From positions 1 to 51,049 of the forward strand of contig NZ_BDLU01000006.1 of the NCBI RefSeq assembly GCF_006538165.1: a stretch of DNA of 51,049 nucleotides, read 5' to 3'. The stretch is from Komagataeibacter diospyri. Lineage in GTDB: Bacteria > Pseudomonadota > Alphaproteobacteria > Acetobacterales > Acetobacteraceae. The notes below the pieces were generated by a model. The model searched no databases, had not been told where the DNA came from, and saw only the letters and a list, made by a program, of their open reading frames with translations. Below, one piece after another: positions 37,299-46,467 of this stretch (its first letter is position 1; each line of letters starts with the position of its first letter). The translations under genes were made by a program, and so were the position numbers.

Positions 37299-38699
37299 TC
37301 ATCCAATCCCGGATTTTTCATGAACTTCCTGTCGAACAATATTCCCATCGTTCGATTTTATACCTGAACATCTGTTACGAAAAAGTGAAATACTGGTTAT
37401 CACGATGACAATAAAAGAACTGAATTCTATCTCAAAACGTGTCTGTGCTTCGAACATCATAATAACCAGAACCAGCAGAAAAGATCCAGCCGTCAGGTAA
37501 GATAAGATCGGGAACAGCCACATGGGGCAGTCTGGCGTCTGGTTCTGGCGGATCATTTTCTTACGTAGTCTGATCTGCGCCAAGGCAGCTAAAAAATAAT
37601 CAAATAAAATCAAAGCACCGCTTGCACTTAACAGGAATGTAAAAATGCCCCCCGGGGACAAGGTTGAAAATAGCGCCACAATAGCTTCAACTCCGGCTGC
37701 CATTATGATTGCCGCGGTTGGAACGCCCGTGCTTCCCCGCTTGGCTAAAAAGAGCGGAGCATCACCGAAAGTCGCCATTTCCATCATCACGCGGGATGTC
37801 ACATAAATTGCTGAATTAAGGCACGACATGACCGCAATGAACATGACAAAGGCCATCGCAGTCGTTGCATAGGGAATATGCAATTGGGTCAGTGTGGCCA
37901 GAAACGGGGAAAAGCCGCTATGAACATCATTTACAGGCAAAATATATAAAATAAGCGCGACTGAAATGACATAAAAAAGCAGGATCTTGATTGGCACGGA
38001 ATTGGCAGCACGCGCGACACTTACACTGGGATTGCGCGTTTCAAGGGCAGCAACAGTCGCTATTTCCGATCCGGTCAGGGACATCATAATGGTCGGAATG
38101 ATGGTAATGACAGCCAGGACACCATGCGGTAGCATATTTTGTGCTGTCACGGCCGATTGAATGGGAAATGTATTGATAAGTCCAAAAATGGACAGAACAC
38201 AGACTGTTATAAAAATACAGACTGCGCTGATTTTCATGAAGGATAGCCAGTATTCAAATTCGCCATACCCGCGAACTGAAAACAGGTTGCTTGCTGTCAT
38301 GATCGCAATCAGGATACCTTCTATTGCTACTCTGGGCAGGCTAATCCAGTTTTCAATCAGGCCAGCCCCTGCGATGACTTCCGTACCTGCTATGATGGCC
38401 CATAATATCCAGTAGGCCCAACCTGCGACAAAGGCGGCATGCGGACCCAGGCCACGACGGATCTGAATAATGAACGACCCCGATCTGGGGGAGTTCAGAA
38501 CCATTTCCCCCAGCATCCGCATAATCATCATGGTCTGGATACCAGCAAAGATATAGGCCAGCAGGACAGCAGGACCAGCACGGGAAATGGCAGCAGAGGA
38601 ACCTACGAACAGGCCCGCCCCGATGACGCCTCCGATCGCGATCATGGAAACATGTCGTTCACGAAGTTGTCCTGCCGTATTGTCATTTTCATCAGCCAT
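37299..38699 (-). CDS. Amino acid permease (APC superfamily, GABA/amino acid transporter type)
   Basis: This 466-aa inner-membrane proton-coupled permease has twelve predicted spans. The consensus start SMIAIGGVIGAGLFVGSSAA (TM1) and the PAVLLAYIFAGIQTMMIMRM, LGEM segment (TM2) are typical of the AAT family that includes GabP, CycA and AnsP. The longer frame begins 18 codons upstream; I prefer the ATG at 38699 (MADENDN), preceded by AAGG, because the family starts 15-25 residues before TM1. It lies between dgdA and the taurine genes, so it may import the amino substrates used here. Its specificity cannot be read. Confidence 0.9.
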   Translation of the reverse strand: MADENDNTAGQLRERHVSMIAIGGVIGAGLFVGSSAAISRAGPAVLLAYIFAGIQTMMIMRMLGEMVLNSPRSGSFIIQIRRGLGPHAAFVAGWAYWILWAIIAGTEVIAGAGLIENWISLPRVAIEGILIAIMTASNLFSVRGYGEFEYWLSFMKISAVCIFITVCVLSIFGLINTFPIQSAVTAQNMLPHGVLAVITIIPTIMMSLTGSEIATVAALETRNPSVSVARAANSVPIKILLFYVISVALILYILPVNDVHSGFSPFLATLTQLHIPYATTAMAFVMFIAVMSCLNSAIYVTSRVMMEMATFGDAPLFLAKRGSTGVPTAAIIMAAGVEAIVALFSTLSPGGIFTFLLSASGALILFDYFLAALAQIRLRKKMIRQNQTPDCPMWLFPILSYLTAGSFLLVLVIMMFEAQTRFEIEFSSFIVIVITSISLFRNRCSGIKSNDGNIVRQEVHEKSGIG

Positions 38700-38941
38700 C
38701 AATGCATAACCTTGCATATATATTTGCAAAATCCCAACACGAAGCGCAATCATTCTTTATGTGGAAGAAAAAAGCAATAGGTTCTTTTTCTAATGAAAAA
38801 TTATGTGTAGAAATTGCATGACGTTACATTAAACCAATAAATTTGATCTCATATATGGATATATTATTTATGGCATATTGAGAAACCTTGTTATGCGAAT
38901 GTGGTAACATCCAGGATAACCCAATATTCTGGTTATCAGCA

Positions 38942-39778
38942 TCAGGACATGCGTAACATCATGGCGCCGACGAGAATGATACATACGCCCATCACACGGC
39001 GTGATGTCGCCGGTTCTTTGAGGAATATCCATGAAATCAGAGAGCCAAAAAGAATGGATGTCTCGCGCAATGCTGCAATCATGGCAACGGGTGCAACCGT
39101 CATCGCCCATAATGCCAGACCATATGATGCGGTCGTTCCCCCGCCACCAATCAGGCCCTGCATCCAGTAATGACGGATATATTCCTTAAATCTGTCAGGC
39201 ATCATACAGAACGTACCGATACCCATGGGAAGACCTGTCAGCAGAAAAATCCACAGGGTGTAAGTAATCGGGGCGCCAGACCGACGAACGCCTATGCCAT
39301 CCACCATCGTATATGCCGCGATGATGATGGCGGTAAACAATATCAGTCTTAATCCATCCTTATTTTCCTCATGATGATTATCCAGCGCCATGCTCAATAT
39401 GCCCAGACAGATGACACCAATACCCAGCCAGGCTATAAGGGAAAGGGATTCACCCAGCAGGGAAGCGCTTAGAATAGCAACAATGAAGGGCGCACTTCCA
39501 CGCATCAGGGGATAACCCAGGCTCATATCAACAAGATGATAAACCCGTGCGATCAATATATAATATATGATCTGCAGCATGGCGGATATAAGTATAAATA
39601 TCCAGCTGGCTGACTGCGGCTGTTTTAAAAATGGCAGGATCAGCGCAGAGATTATGGCAGCACCACTTGTAACCAGAACGGTTATAAGAATTTTGTCGGT
39701 GTTTTTCTTGACAATAGCGTTCCATGTCGCATGCAACAGCGCGGCAAATATCACAATAAAAAAAACAGACAGCGACAT
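38942..39778 (-). CDS. EamA/DMT-superfamily transporter near the taurine genes
   Basis: This 278-aa membrane protein has about ten spans in two repeats (FFIVIFAALLHATWNAIVKK, then AAYTMVDGIGVRRSGAPITY in the second half). An alternative start lies 15 codons upstream. The family includes exporters of metabolites. It is encoded on the same strand as, and about 100 bp after, the taurine aminotransferase gene. If the pathway here ends in isethionate, an exporter is required, and this gene is the nearest candidate. Known isethionate exporters belong to another family, so the assignment is speculative. Confidence 0.85.
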   Translation of the reverse strand: MSLSVFFIVIFAALLHATWNAIVKKNTDKILITVLVTSGAAIISALILPFLKQPQSASWIFILISAMLQIIYYILIARVYHLVDMSLGYPLMRGSAPFIVAILSASLLGESLSLIAWLGIGVICLGILSMALDNHHEENKDGLRLILFTAIIIAAYTMVDGIGVRRSGAPITYTLWIFLLTGLPMGIGTFCMMPDRFKEYIRHYWMQGLIGGGGTTASYGLALWAMTVAPVAMIAALRETSILFGSLISWIFLKEPATSRRVMGVCIILVGAMMLRMS

Positions 39779-39879
39779 TACCGCAAACCCTGGAAATCCA
39801 TTAAACATCTCTATCAGGCGCAAAAAATATTATGACGCCTGACAGAATTAAAATATTCAGGTATCGATTTTAAATTCAC

Positions 39880-41262
39880 TTATCCAAAAACAGAGGTCAG
39901 TGCCTTATCAAGCGTATCGATGATCTGGTTTGTTTCATCATCATTGATGCTAAGCGCAGGACTGAAGCATAACGTGTTATTCATGCCCGGTAATGAACGG
40001 TTTGTCATGCCAATGATGACACCGTCTGACATGCATTGTTTTACAACGGCCTGGACAAGTTTCTCGTCCATAGGTTCCTTCGTTATCCGGTCCTTGACCA
40101 GTTCTGCACCGCAGAACAGCCCTTTACCCCGCACGTCACCAATGACCGGATGCTTCGCCATCAGTCCATTCAGGCCGGTCATGAAGCGTTCGCCCATCAC
40201 CCGCGTATTTTCCAACAGTTCCTCGTCCTCGATAATCCGCATATTTTCCAATGCGGCGACGGGGCCGGACAGGCAGCCACCAAATGTCGAAATATCCCGG
40301 AAATAATTCAGTGGGTCATCAGGACTATCCTTGAACAGGTCGAATACAGCCTCGGTCGTAATCATGCAGGAAATGGCAGCATATCCCGATGCCACGCCCT
40401 TTGCTACAGTTACAAAATCCGGTTTGATATCGTAATTCTGGTAGCCAAACCATCTGCCGGTACGACCGATCCCGCAGACAACTTCATCAATATGAAGCAG
40501 AATATTGTATTTCTTGCATATTTCCTGAACGCGCGGCCAATAACCGACTGGTGGGGTTATGACCCCTCCCCCCGCGGTGATCGGTTCCAGACATATTGCC
40601 CCGATCGTATCGGGACCTTCGCGTAAGATCACCTCTTCAATGGCATTTGCCGCCGCCAGGCCATAATCCGGGGCATCAGGATACTGGTTGCGATATTCCA
40701 GGCAATGAGGGACTTCGACAAAGCCGGGCGGAAATGGCCCGTAATCCGCACTGCGTTGCGGCTGTCCGCATGCTGCCAATGTCCCTAATGTCGTGCCATG
40801 GTAGTCCCGCTCCCGAAACAGGATTTTCCATTTGCGCCCTCCATGATGGCGGGCCGAAATCTGGCGCACCATCTTGAAAACCTTTTCGTTCGCTTCAGAG
40901 CCTGAATTGGCATAGTAAACCCTGCTCATGCCGGGCATTTTTTCAATCAGACGCTCAGAAAACAGGGCAGCCCCCACCGAACCGGCCGATCCGGCGAAAT
41001 AGTTCAGTTTTACCAGCTGGTCGCGCACAGCATCGGCAATGGAAACCCGGCCATATCCCACGTTCACTGTCCAGACACCGCCGGAAACAGCATCGAGATA
41101 TTCCCGCCCTTTGATATCCCATAGCCGCAGCCCCTTGCCTTCCACCATAATTGGCGGATCAACAGTCTCATACTGCTTATGCTGCGACAGGTGATGCCAG
41201 ACATGGTTCCTGTCTGCTTCGATAATGTGACGGTTGTCATTGCCGTCATGCATGTAATTCAT
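39880..41262 (-). CDS. tpa: Taurine:pyruvate aminotransferase
   Basis: This 460-aa class III PLP enzyme: taurine + pyruvate gives sulfoacetaldehyde + L-alanine. The segments YETVDPPIMVEGKGLRLWD, LDAVSGGVWTVNVGYGR, RVYYANSGSEANEKVFKMVR and PHCLEYRNQYPD are the ones that distinguish Tpa from other omega-amino acid aminotransferases. The Schiff-base Lys is Lys288 in TVAKGVASGYAAISC. I place the start at 41262 (MNYMHDGNDN), preceded by GGGAAAAA, and not 25 codons upstream. It follows the SDR gene by 37 bp, and the two form one operon. No sulfoacetaldehyde acetyltransferase or TauABC importer is in the window. Confidence 0.9.
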   Translation of the reverse strand: MNYMHDGNDNRHIIEADRNHVWHHLSQHKQYETVDPPIMVEGKGLRLWDIKGREYLDAVSGGVWTVNVGYGRVSIADAVRDQLVKLNYFAGSAGSVGAALFSERLIEKMPGMSRVYYANSGSEANEKVFKMVRQISARHHGGRKWKILFRERDYHGTTLGTLAACGQPQRSADYGPFPPGFVEVPHCLEYRNQYPDAPDYGLAAANAIEEVILREGPDTIGAICLEPITAGGGVITPPVGYWPRVQEICKKYNILLHIDEVVCGIGRTGRWFGYQNYDIKPDFVTVAKGVASGYAAISCMITTEAVFDLFKDSPDDPLNYFRDISTFGGCLSGPVAALENMRIIEDEELLENTRVMGERFMTGLNGLMAKHPVIGDVRGKGLFCGAELVKDRITKEPMDEKLVQAVVKQCMSDGVIIGMTNRSLPGMNNTLCFSPALSINDDETNQIIDTLDKALTSVFG

Positions 41263-41299
41263 GATAATTTTTCCCAGTTTGTAATGTTTTTTTAGAAAT

Positions 41300-42061
41300 T
41301 CAGCTTTTGCCGATGCCACGACTGACAGCCATGCCACCAGCGGACTGACAGACCGGCATCATTTCGATTTCATTGATATTTACATGCGAAGGCAAGCTGA
41401 CAACCCAGCTTATGGTCTCGGCAATATCATCCGGCACCAGCGGAAAGGTGTCTTCATAAACCGCAGCGGCTTTTTTATCGTCCCGCAGGCGTACGTTACT
41501 GAACTCACTACCACCACACAGGCCGGGCGCAATATTGGTTGCCCGTATGTGCGTGCCCAGCAGGTCACAGCGCAGGTTACGCATAAACTGCGCCACGAAT
41601 GCTTTCGTGCCGCCATACACATTTGATCCCTGATAGGGATACCGGCCGGCCGTGCTGCCGATTGAAATGACATGCCCTTTGTTCCGGGTTATCATTCCGG
41701 GCAGGAATGTGCGCGTCATGTGTACAAGTCCGGTAACATTGGTCTGGATCATCTCATCCCAATTTTCCAGATCCGCATCCTGTGCGCATTCCAGTCCTCG
41801 CGCCAGCCCCGCGTTATTGACCAGAATGTCGACCGCACGCCATTCCGCCAGCAATGCCTCGGGCAATGCCTTGACTGCAGTCGCATCAGAAATGTCCAGT
41901 TGTATGGGTAGAAGGTTCGTCCCGAGTTCCGCCTGCAGTTCCTTCAGTCGTTCAATACGGCGGCCTGTTGCAATAACACGGTAACCATCCGCCACCAGTC
42001 GTTTGGCAATCGCCCATCCAAATCCTGCCGTAGCACCTGTAACCAGAACCGTTCCCCGCAT
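41300..42061 (-). CDS. SDR oxidoreductase, sulfoacetaldehyde reductase (IsfD/YdfG)-like
   Basis: This 253-aa classical SDR has TGATAGFGWAIAKRL (cofactor), NNAGLARG, a catalytic Ser in ISIGSTAGRYPY and Tyr/Lys in NVYGGTKAFV. It belongs to the YdfG/IsfD group, which reduces small aldehydes such as malonic semialdehyde or sulfoacetaldehyde with NADPH. In taurine-nitrogen assimilation IsfD turns the sulfoacetaldehyde made by taurine transamination into isethionate for excretion. Co-transcription with tpa makes that role likely, but the sequence alone does not exclude serine or 3-hydroxypropionate dehydrogenase activity. The upstream region is shared with the divergent gntR gene. Confidence 0.82.
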   Translation of the reverse strand: MRGTVLVTGATAGFGWAIAKRLVADGYRVIATGRRIERLKELQAELGTNLLPIQLDISDATAVKALPEALLAEWRAVDILVNNAGLARGLECAQDADLENWDEMIQTNVTGLVHMTRTFLPGMITRNKGHVISIGSTAGRYPYQGSNVYGGTKAFVAQFMRNLRCDLLGTHIRATNIAPGLCGGSEFSNVRLRDDKKAAAVYEDTFPLVPDDIAETISWVVSLPSHVNINEIEMMPVCQSAGGMAVSRGIGKS

Positions 42062-42297
42062 TTATATCTCTCCGCTTGCGTCAGGCAGTGAAAACATGAT
42101 GATGCCAGTAGTGACTGCACGCGCCGCAAATCATAGAGCCAGTTGGGACAAAAGAGCGTGCCAATGCTGTCGGCAAGTAATGTTCAGGCGTATGGCACAT
42201 GTCCAGAAACGTGATCGAAAATGAATCGGGATGACGACCCGCTGGCAGTGGCGAGAACCGTTACGGTTTTCCCTGCCCTCGCTATTGTTTGCGGGAG

Positions 42298-42305
42298 TGT
42301 ATACA
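42298..42305. promoter_or_regulatory. GntR/FCD-type operator upstream of gntR and the SDR-tpa operon
   Basis: The perfect palindrome TGTATACA (GTGTATACAT in context) lies between the divergent SDR-tpa operon and the regulator gene. FCD-type GntR proteins typically bind TTGTATACAA-like sites. A related site TTGTAGACAA precedes the kinase gene at 43902. Confidence 0.5.
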
Positions 42306-42351
42306 TTGTGCGTCAGTCATTGAGCATGATCGTCATGAAAGGCTGGATCTG

Positions 42352-43026
42352 GTGGCGGGACTAAAAAAAATCGGGCGGCAAAGTCTGGAGGCACAGGCGA
42401 CGACAGCGATTGAACAGGCCATCATCAATGGTCATTTCAAGCCGGGATCACGTCTTACGGAAGTGACGTTATCTGAACAGCTGGGTCTGTCCCGTGGACC
42501 AGTCCGGGCCGCACTGACCAAGCTTTCGACTGCTGGTCTTATCGTACAGCATCCCTATGCCAGTTGGGAGGTCATCGCCTTTTCTGACAAGGATATATGG
42601 GAGTTGTTCACTTTACGGGCCTCACTGGAATGCCTGGCGATCGAACTGGCCATGCGGCGCTTTTCCCCTGCGGTAAACCGACGTTTACAGAACGCGTTGA
42701 AAAAGCTTGAGGATGCTTGTGCCCGAGATGACTTTGCGGCAACCAGCAACAGCGATTTTGCATTCCACAAGACGATTGTCGAACTGTCGGACCACGGCCT
42801 GCTGGTGGAACATTTTGAACGTGTGGAAATGCGGATCAAGATGTTGATCAGTTCCTCCAACCTTCGCCTGCCCTCCTCTGCTGAACTTCTTGCACAGCAT
42901 GTGCCGATTGCCGATGCCTTTGCCCGACAGGACATAGTCCTGGGCCAGCAGATCCTACGCGCACATATTCTGGATGAAGGGCGGGCACTCATTGATGATT
43001 ATGAAAAAAAACCATCTGCTGCCTGA
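42352..43026 (+). CDS. GntR-family regulator with FCD effector domain
   Basis: This 224-aa regulator has an N-terminal winged HTH (AIEQAIINGHFKPGSRLTEV and TLSEQLGLSRGPVRAALTKL) and a C-terminal all-helical FCD domain (DIWELFTLRASLECLAIELA; FHKTIVELSDHGLLVEHFER) with metal-ligand His/Asp candidates. The open frame extends upstream to a TTG, but GAAAGG 9 nt before the GTG at 42352 supports the shorter form. It is divergent from the SDR-tpa operon. It originally stood directly before the kinase and phospho-lyase genes, from which an IS5 element now separates it. Palindromes of the FCD type occur before both units, so it probably represses both. Confidence 0.88.
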   Translation: MAGLKKIGRQSLEAQATTAIEQAIINGHFKPGSRLTEVTLSEQLGLSRGPVRAALTKLSTAGLIVQHPYASWEVIAFSDKDIWELFTLRASLECLAIELAMRRFSPAVNRRLQNALKKLEDACARDDFAATSNSDFAFHKTIVELSDHGLLVEHFERVEMRIKMLISSSNLRLPSSAELLAQHVPIADAFARQDIVLGQQILRAHILDEGRALIDDYEKKPSAA

Positions 43027-43808
43027 GAGACTTTTTGGAAATTCATGGATGAGCATTTCGGCGTAACAGGAGGCTTCCCATGGTGATGTGGATCATGGCC
43101 TTTGCCACGTCGACACGCTGCTCGTAATCCTCACCAGTCGGGCGCCAGCGGATCATCCTGCCGAATGTCCGTTCAACGACCTATCGACGCGGCAGGATTT
43201 CAAACCCCTTTGCCGTATCGAACCGGTGAATGATCCAGCCCGTGAAGTCAGGAAAGGCGGCCCTGTCCATCAACCGCAGGCGGCCATCCGTATTGACGGC
43301 AATGTGCCGCTTGCGGCCAACGACTTTCCTGCCGGCGTCATAACCCCGTTCTTTTGCATGGACGGCCTTGATGCCCTGGCTGTCGATGACAACCACCGGA
43401 TGGAGTGGCCTCGCGTCCCGCGGCTTCATAATCGAGCATCAGGCAGACATCATGGATGGTTTCGGCCACGAAGCGGCGCATCAGCCTGCGGAACGACCAA
43501 TAGACAGTCTGCCATGGACCAAAATGAACCGGCAATATTTCTCATCCGCACCCTGAGCGGACAGGATAGCGCAGCGCATTGATGATCTCGCGTAAATCGG
43601 TTGTCCGCTTCCCGCCACGGTGATGCGCAGGCAGAATCAGAGGGGCTATGCGCTCCCATTCCTCATCGGTCAGATCAGAGGGATAGCGTTTCGTCCTGCG
43701 CGTAATGCTGGTCATACGGTCTCGTTGTGCTGGCATCCACATCCTGCGTTTGAATCACGCTCAAACCGTCTTGAAAACCTATCACATCGAATTTCCAAAA
43801 GGGTTCCG
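43027..43808 (-). mobile_element. Decayed IS5-family insertion sequence
   Basis: The element begins one base after the gntR stop. Its ends are GAGACTTTTTGGAAATTC on the left and, read inward from the right, CCTTTTGGAAATTC near 43788-43801, so a TTTTGGAAATTC core is shared. In between, on the minus strand, the transposase can be read piecewise. MTSITRRTKRYPSDLTDEEW starts at 43708. After an internal TGA come PWQTVYWSFRRLMRRFVAET, VVVIDSQGIKAVHAKERGYD (first catalytic Asp), GRKRHIAVNTDGRL, and VVERTFGRMIRW with LLLRRNA (Glu and tail). One nonsense codon, two frameshifts and a deletion of the central Asp region make it inactive. Confidence 0.8.
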
Positions 43809-43863
43809 GGCCGTCATGGGCGTTTTCATGGTTTTTCATTGTTATCAGACCCTGCCGGGGTGC

Positions 43864-43911
43864 TTGACAGTGCATTCATGCGACGGAATTAAAATTGGAG
43901 ATTGTAGACAA
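43864..43911 (+). promoter_or_regulatory. Promoter with GntR-type operator before the kinase / phospho-lyase operon
   Basis: TTGACA (43864-43869) is followed after 17-20 bp by AATTAA/TAAAAT, a plausible sigma-70 promoter. The palindrome TTGTAGACAA (43902-43911) lies just downstream, where a repressor would block transcription. It is close to the FCD-type GntR consensus and to the site at 42298. The rest of 43809-43995 holds no gene. Confidence 0.5.
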
Positions 43912-43995
43912 CCTACAGGCATGCGTATGCTGCCCGGATACTCCGATTCGGATAAGAAATAAAATTATTCAAGACAAAGGTCAGGTAAGATACTT

Positions 43996-45078
43996 ATGGC
44001 TCCTTCCAGATCATATGATCCGTCCCCCACACTTATGGGGGATCTGGCAGCCGATTTCGTAAGGATGCCCGAAACGGAAGCCGGACAGATTGGTCTTTCC
44101 CATTATGGCATACAGGGAACGGCCGAGCGGCTTTCAACGGAAAAGGACGACACATTCCGCCTCACGGCGTCGGATGACCGTCATTACATTCTCAAGATTG
44201 CCAATCCGGCTGAACCGGAAGAAGAAATTGCAGCACAGGTTGCGCTGCTTGAACACCTGGCATTCAACGCCCCGACATTACCTGTCCCGCGCGTTATTCC
44301 CAATCATGATGGTCAGTCCCTGCCGGTCGTTATCGATGCGGCAGGACAGACCCGGCGTATGCGGCTCATGTCCTATCTGGCTGGAAGACCACTCGACAGC
44401 ACGGATACGAACGGCACCGAACGCGAAAAAGTGGGGGAACTGGAGGCGGCCCTGCGTCTGGCAATGGCAGATTTTACGCATCCGGGCTGTAACCGGACCG
44501 TATTATGGGATGTCCGCAATCTTGCGCTGCTGCAGCCGCTGCTAAACGAAATAGCCAATGACAGCCAACGCTTGGCACTATCGGGTGCGATGACGCGCTT
44601 CCTTGAAATGCAGCCGGAAATTAACCGGTTGCGGATGCAGGTCGTGCATAATGATTTCAGCCGGTCCAATATCATTGTCGATCGTAACGCCGAAAAATTT
44701 GTCACGGGCGTTATCGATTTTGGTGATGCCGTCTATACGGCCATTGTCATAGATGTTTCGACAGCGCTGCTTAATCAGTTGCCTTCCCGCATTGATGATC
44801 CCGTCCGTGACAATATCTTCCGGTATGGATATGACCTTCTGCGTGGCTATCTGCGTATCGCGGATCTGACCCAGGCGGAAATGTGGCTACTTCCCCATCT
44901 GGTCATGGGGCGTATCGTCGCGCGTACCCTGATTACGTTATGGCGTGCCCGTCTTTTCCCCGATAACGAAACCTATATCCTGCGAAATACCCATCAGGGC
45001 TGGGCACAGCTTGACTGGTTTCTCATGCGTAGTCCGGATGAAGTCTCACGGTCGTTCATTTCAGGTTTTCATCAGTAA
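43996..45078 (+). CDS. APH/choline-kinase-like phosphotransferase (hydroxylysine/ethanolamine kinase-like)
   Basis: This 360-aa soluble kinase of the aminoglycoside phosphotransferase fold has an ATP-binding Lys in RHYILKIANP, Brenner motif VVHNDFSRSNIIV (catalytic Asp, Mg-binding Asn) and a DFG-equivalent VIDFGDA. In this family such proteins phosphorylate hydroxyl groups of amino alcohols or hydroxy-amino acids (choline, ethanolamine, homoserine, 5-hydroxylysine). The gene lies 24 bp before a PLP phospho-lyase of the AGXT2L type. A kinase plus phospho-lyase pair is the scheme used for 5-hydroxylysine (kinase HYKK and lyase PHYKPL) and for ethanolamine. So the kinase probably makes the O-phospho substrate for the lyase. 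AGGTAAGA precedes the ATG. Confidence 0.82.
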   Translation: MAPSRSYDPSPTLMGDLAADFVRMPETEAGQIGLSHYGIQGTAERLSTEKDDTFRLTASDDRHYILKIANPAEPEEEIAAQVALLEHLAFNAPTLPVPRVIPNHDGQSLPVVIDAAGQTRRMRLMSYLAGRPLDSTDTNGTEREKVGELEAALRLAMADFTHPGCNRTVLWDVRNLALLQPLLNEIANDSQRLALSGAMTRFLEMQPEINRLRMQVVHNDFSRSNIIVDRNAEKFVTGVIDFGDAVYTAIVIDVSTALLNQLPSRIDDPVRDNIFRYGYDLLRGYLRIADLTQAEMWLLPHLVMGRIVARTLITLWRARLFPDNETYILRNTHQGWAQLDWFLMRSPDEVSRSFISGFHQ

Positions 45079-45102
45079 ATCCCATCAAAAGGTGTCCCGT
45101 AA

Positions 45103-46449
45103 ATGACAATGCCCCCCAAACATGCCACCATGGTCAACGCCTTCAGCCCGGATAATATGGCATCACTTGATCCAGTGATGCAGGATTCCGTTAAAAAGCG
45201 TCTCCGTCTGCTTGGTCCGGCCTATCGCCTGTTTTACCAGAACCCTGTCCAGGTGAGCAGAGGGGCCGGCGTACATCTGTATGATCGCGACGGGCAGGAA
45301 TATCTTGATGCCTATAATAATGTGGTCTCGGTTGGTCATGCCCATCCGCGCGTTGCTGACGCCATCTGCAGGCAGGCCCATACATTATGTACGCATACCC
45401 GTTACGTGCAGGATGGCATTTTACGGTATTCCGATGAAATCCTGAGTACATTTGGCGGGCAACTCGGGATGTCCGGTCACATGATGTATACCTGTACCGG
45501 ATCGGAAGCCAATGATCTGGCCTTACGGATTGCGCAGCATCATACCGGCAGGAATGGCATCATCATCACATCCGAAGCCTATCATGGCAATTCGTACCTG
45601 ACGGCCGGGTTGTCTCCATCCCTTGGTGCGCGTTCCCCATTGGGAACGTGGGTCCGGCGCATACCCGCACCGGATTCCTATCGCCTGCCCAGCAAGGATA
45701 TGGGGGCATGGTTTGCCGACTGCGTGCGTGCACAGATCCATGATCTGGAACGACATGGTAACGGACTTGCCGCTTTCATCGCGGATTCCATTTTTTCGTC
45801 CGATGGAATCTATGCCTTCCCGACCGATCTGCTGGCACCCGTTGCGGAAGTCGTGCGTGAAGCTGGTGGGGTGTTCATCGCTGATGAAGTACAATCTGGT
45901 TTTGGTCGTACCGGGGACAAATTATGGGGCTATCAGCGTCATGGTGTAGATCCGGATATTGTATCCATGGGCAAGCCGATGGGAAATGGCTTTCCTGTCG
46001 CTGCTATTGCCGTCCGTCCAGAAATTGTCGCAAAATTTGGCGGCGATATGCGCTATTTCAATACATTTGGCGGAAATTCGGTTGCGATTGCGGCAGCCCA
46101 GGCAACCCTTGATGTGATCCGCGATGAACAGCTTATCGAAAACGCGCAGCGGGTAGGTGTCTTTCTGCGCAAGGGATTGCGGGAACTTCAGACACGTTAC
46201 CCGCAAATGGGCGATATACGGGGTGCCGGGCTGTATATCGGCGTTGAGATGGTAAAGGATCCAGTTGGCAAACAGCCGGATGCGGCACTGGCGTCTGCCA
46301 TCGTAAATGGTCTGCGCGAACGTCGGGTCCTGATTTCCGCTACTGGGTTTTATGCCAATATTCTGAAAATCCGACCACCGCTGGTTTTCTCTGAAGATGA
46401 TGCCTCCCGTCTGATAGAAGAACTGGAACGCGTGTTATCCAATTTCTGA
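45103..46449 (+). CDS. Class III PLP phospho-lyase (ethanolamine-phosphate / 5-phosphohydroxylysine type)
   Basis: This 448-aa protein has the class III aminotransferase fold but follows the AGXT2L1/AGXT2L2 lyases. RLLGPAYRLFYQNPVQVSRG, YLDAYNNVVSVGHAHPRV, MGKPMGNGFPVAAIAV (Schiff-base Lys291), YFNTFGGNSVAIAAAQ and NILKIRPPLVFSEDDA all match them. Those enzymes eliminate ammonia and phosphate from O-phospho-amino alcohols to give an aldehyde (acetaldehyde from phosphoethanolamine). The related PbfA lyase acts on 1-hydroxy-2-aminoethylphosphonate, a possible alternative given phnWX nearby, but the adjacent kinase favours a phospho-ester substrate. AAAAGGTG serves as RBS. A hairpin follows the stop. 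Confidence 0.82.
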   Translation: MTMPPKHATMVNAFSPDNMASLDPVMQDSVKKRLRLLGPAYRLFYQNPVQVSRGAGVHLYDRDGQEYLDAYNNVVSVGHAHPRVADAICRQAHTLCTHTRYVQDGILRYSDEILSTFGGQLGMSGHMMYTCTGSEANDLALRIAQHHTGRNGIIITSEAYHGNSYLTAGLSPSLGARSPLGTWVRRIPAPDSYRLPSKDMGAWFADCVRAQIHDLERHGNGLAAFIADSIFSSDGIYAFPTDLLAPVAEVVREAGGVFIADEVQSGFGRTGDKLWGYQRHGVDPDIVSMGKPMGNGFPVAAIAVRPEIVAKFGGDMRYFNTFGGNSVAIAAAQATLDVIRDEQLIENAQRVGVFLRKGLRELQTRYPQMGDIRGAGLYIGVEMVKDPVGKQPDAALASAIVNGLRERRVLISATGFYANILKIRPPLVFSEDDASRLIEELERVLSNF

Positions 46450-46467
46450 AATAATGATATGATATGC

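Noticed and set aside
39880..46449. tpa or the 45.1 kb PLP gene as GABA or beta-alanine aminotransferase
   Set aside because: Segments around the active site match taurine:pyruvate aminotransferase and AGXT2L-type phospho-lyases, respectively, better than GabT-like enzymes, and the operon partners agree with those assignments.
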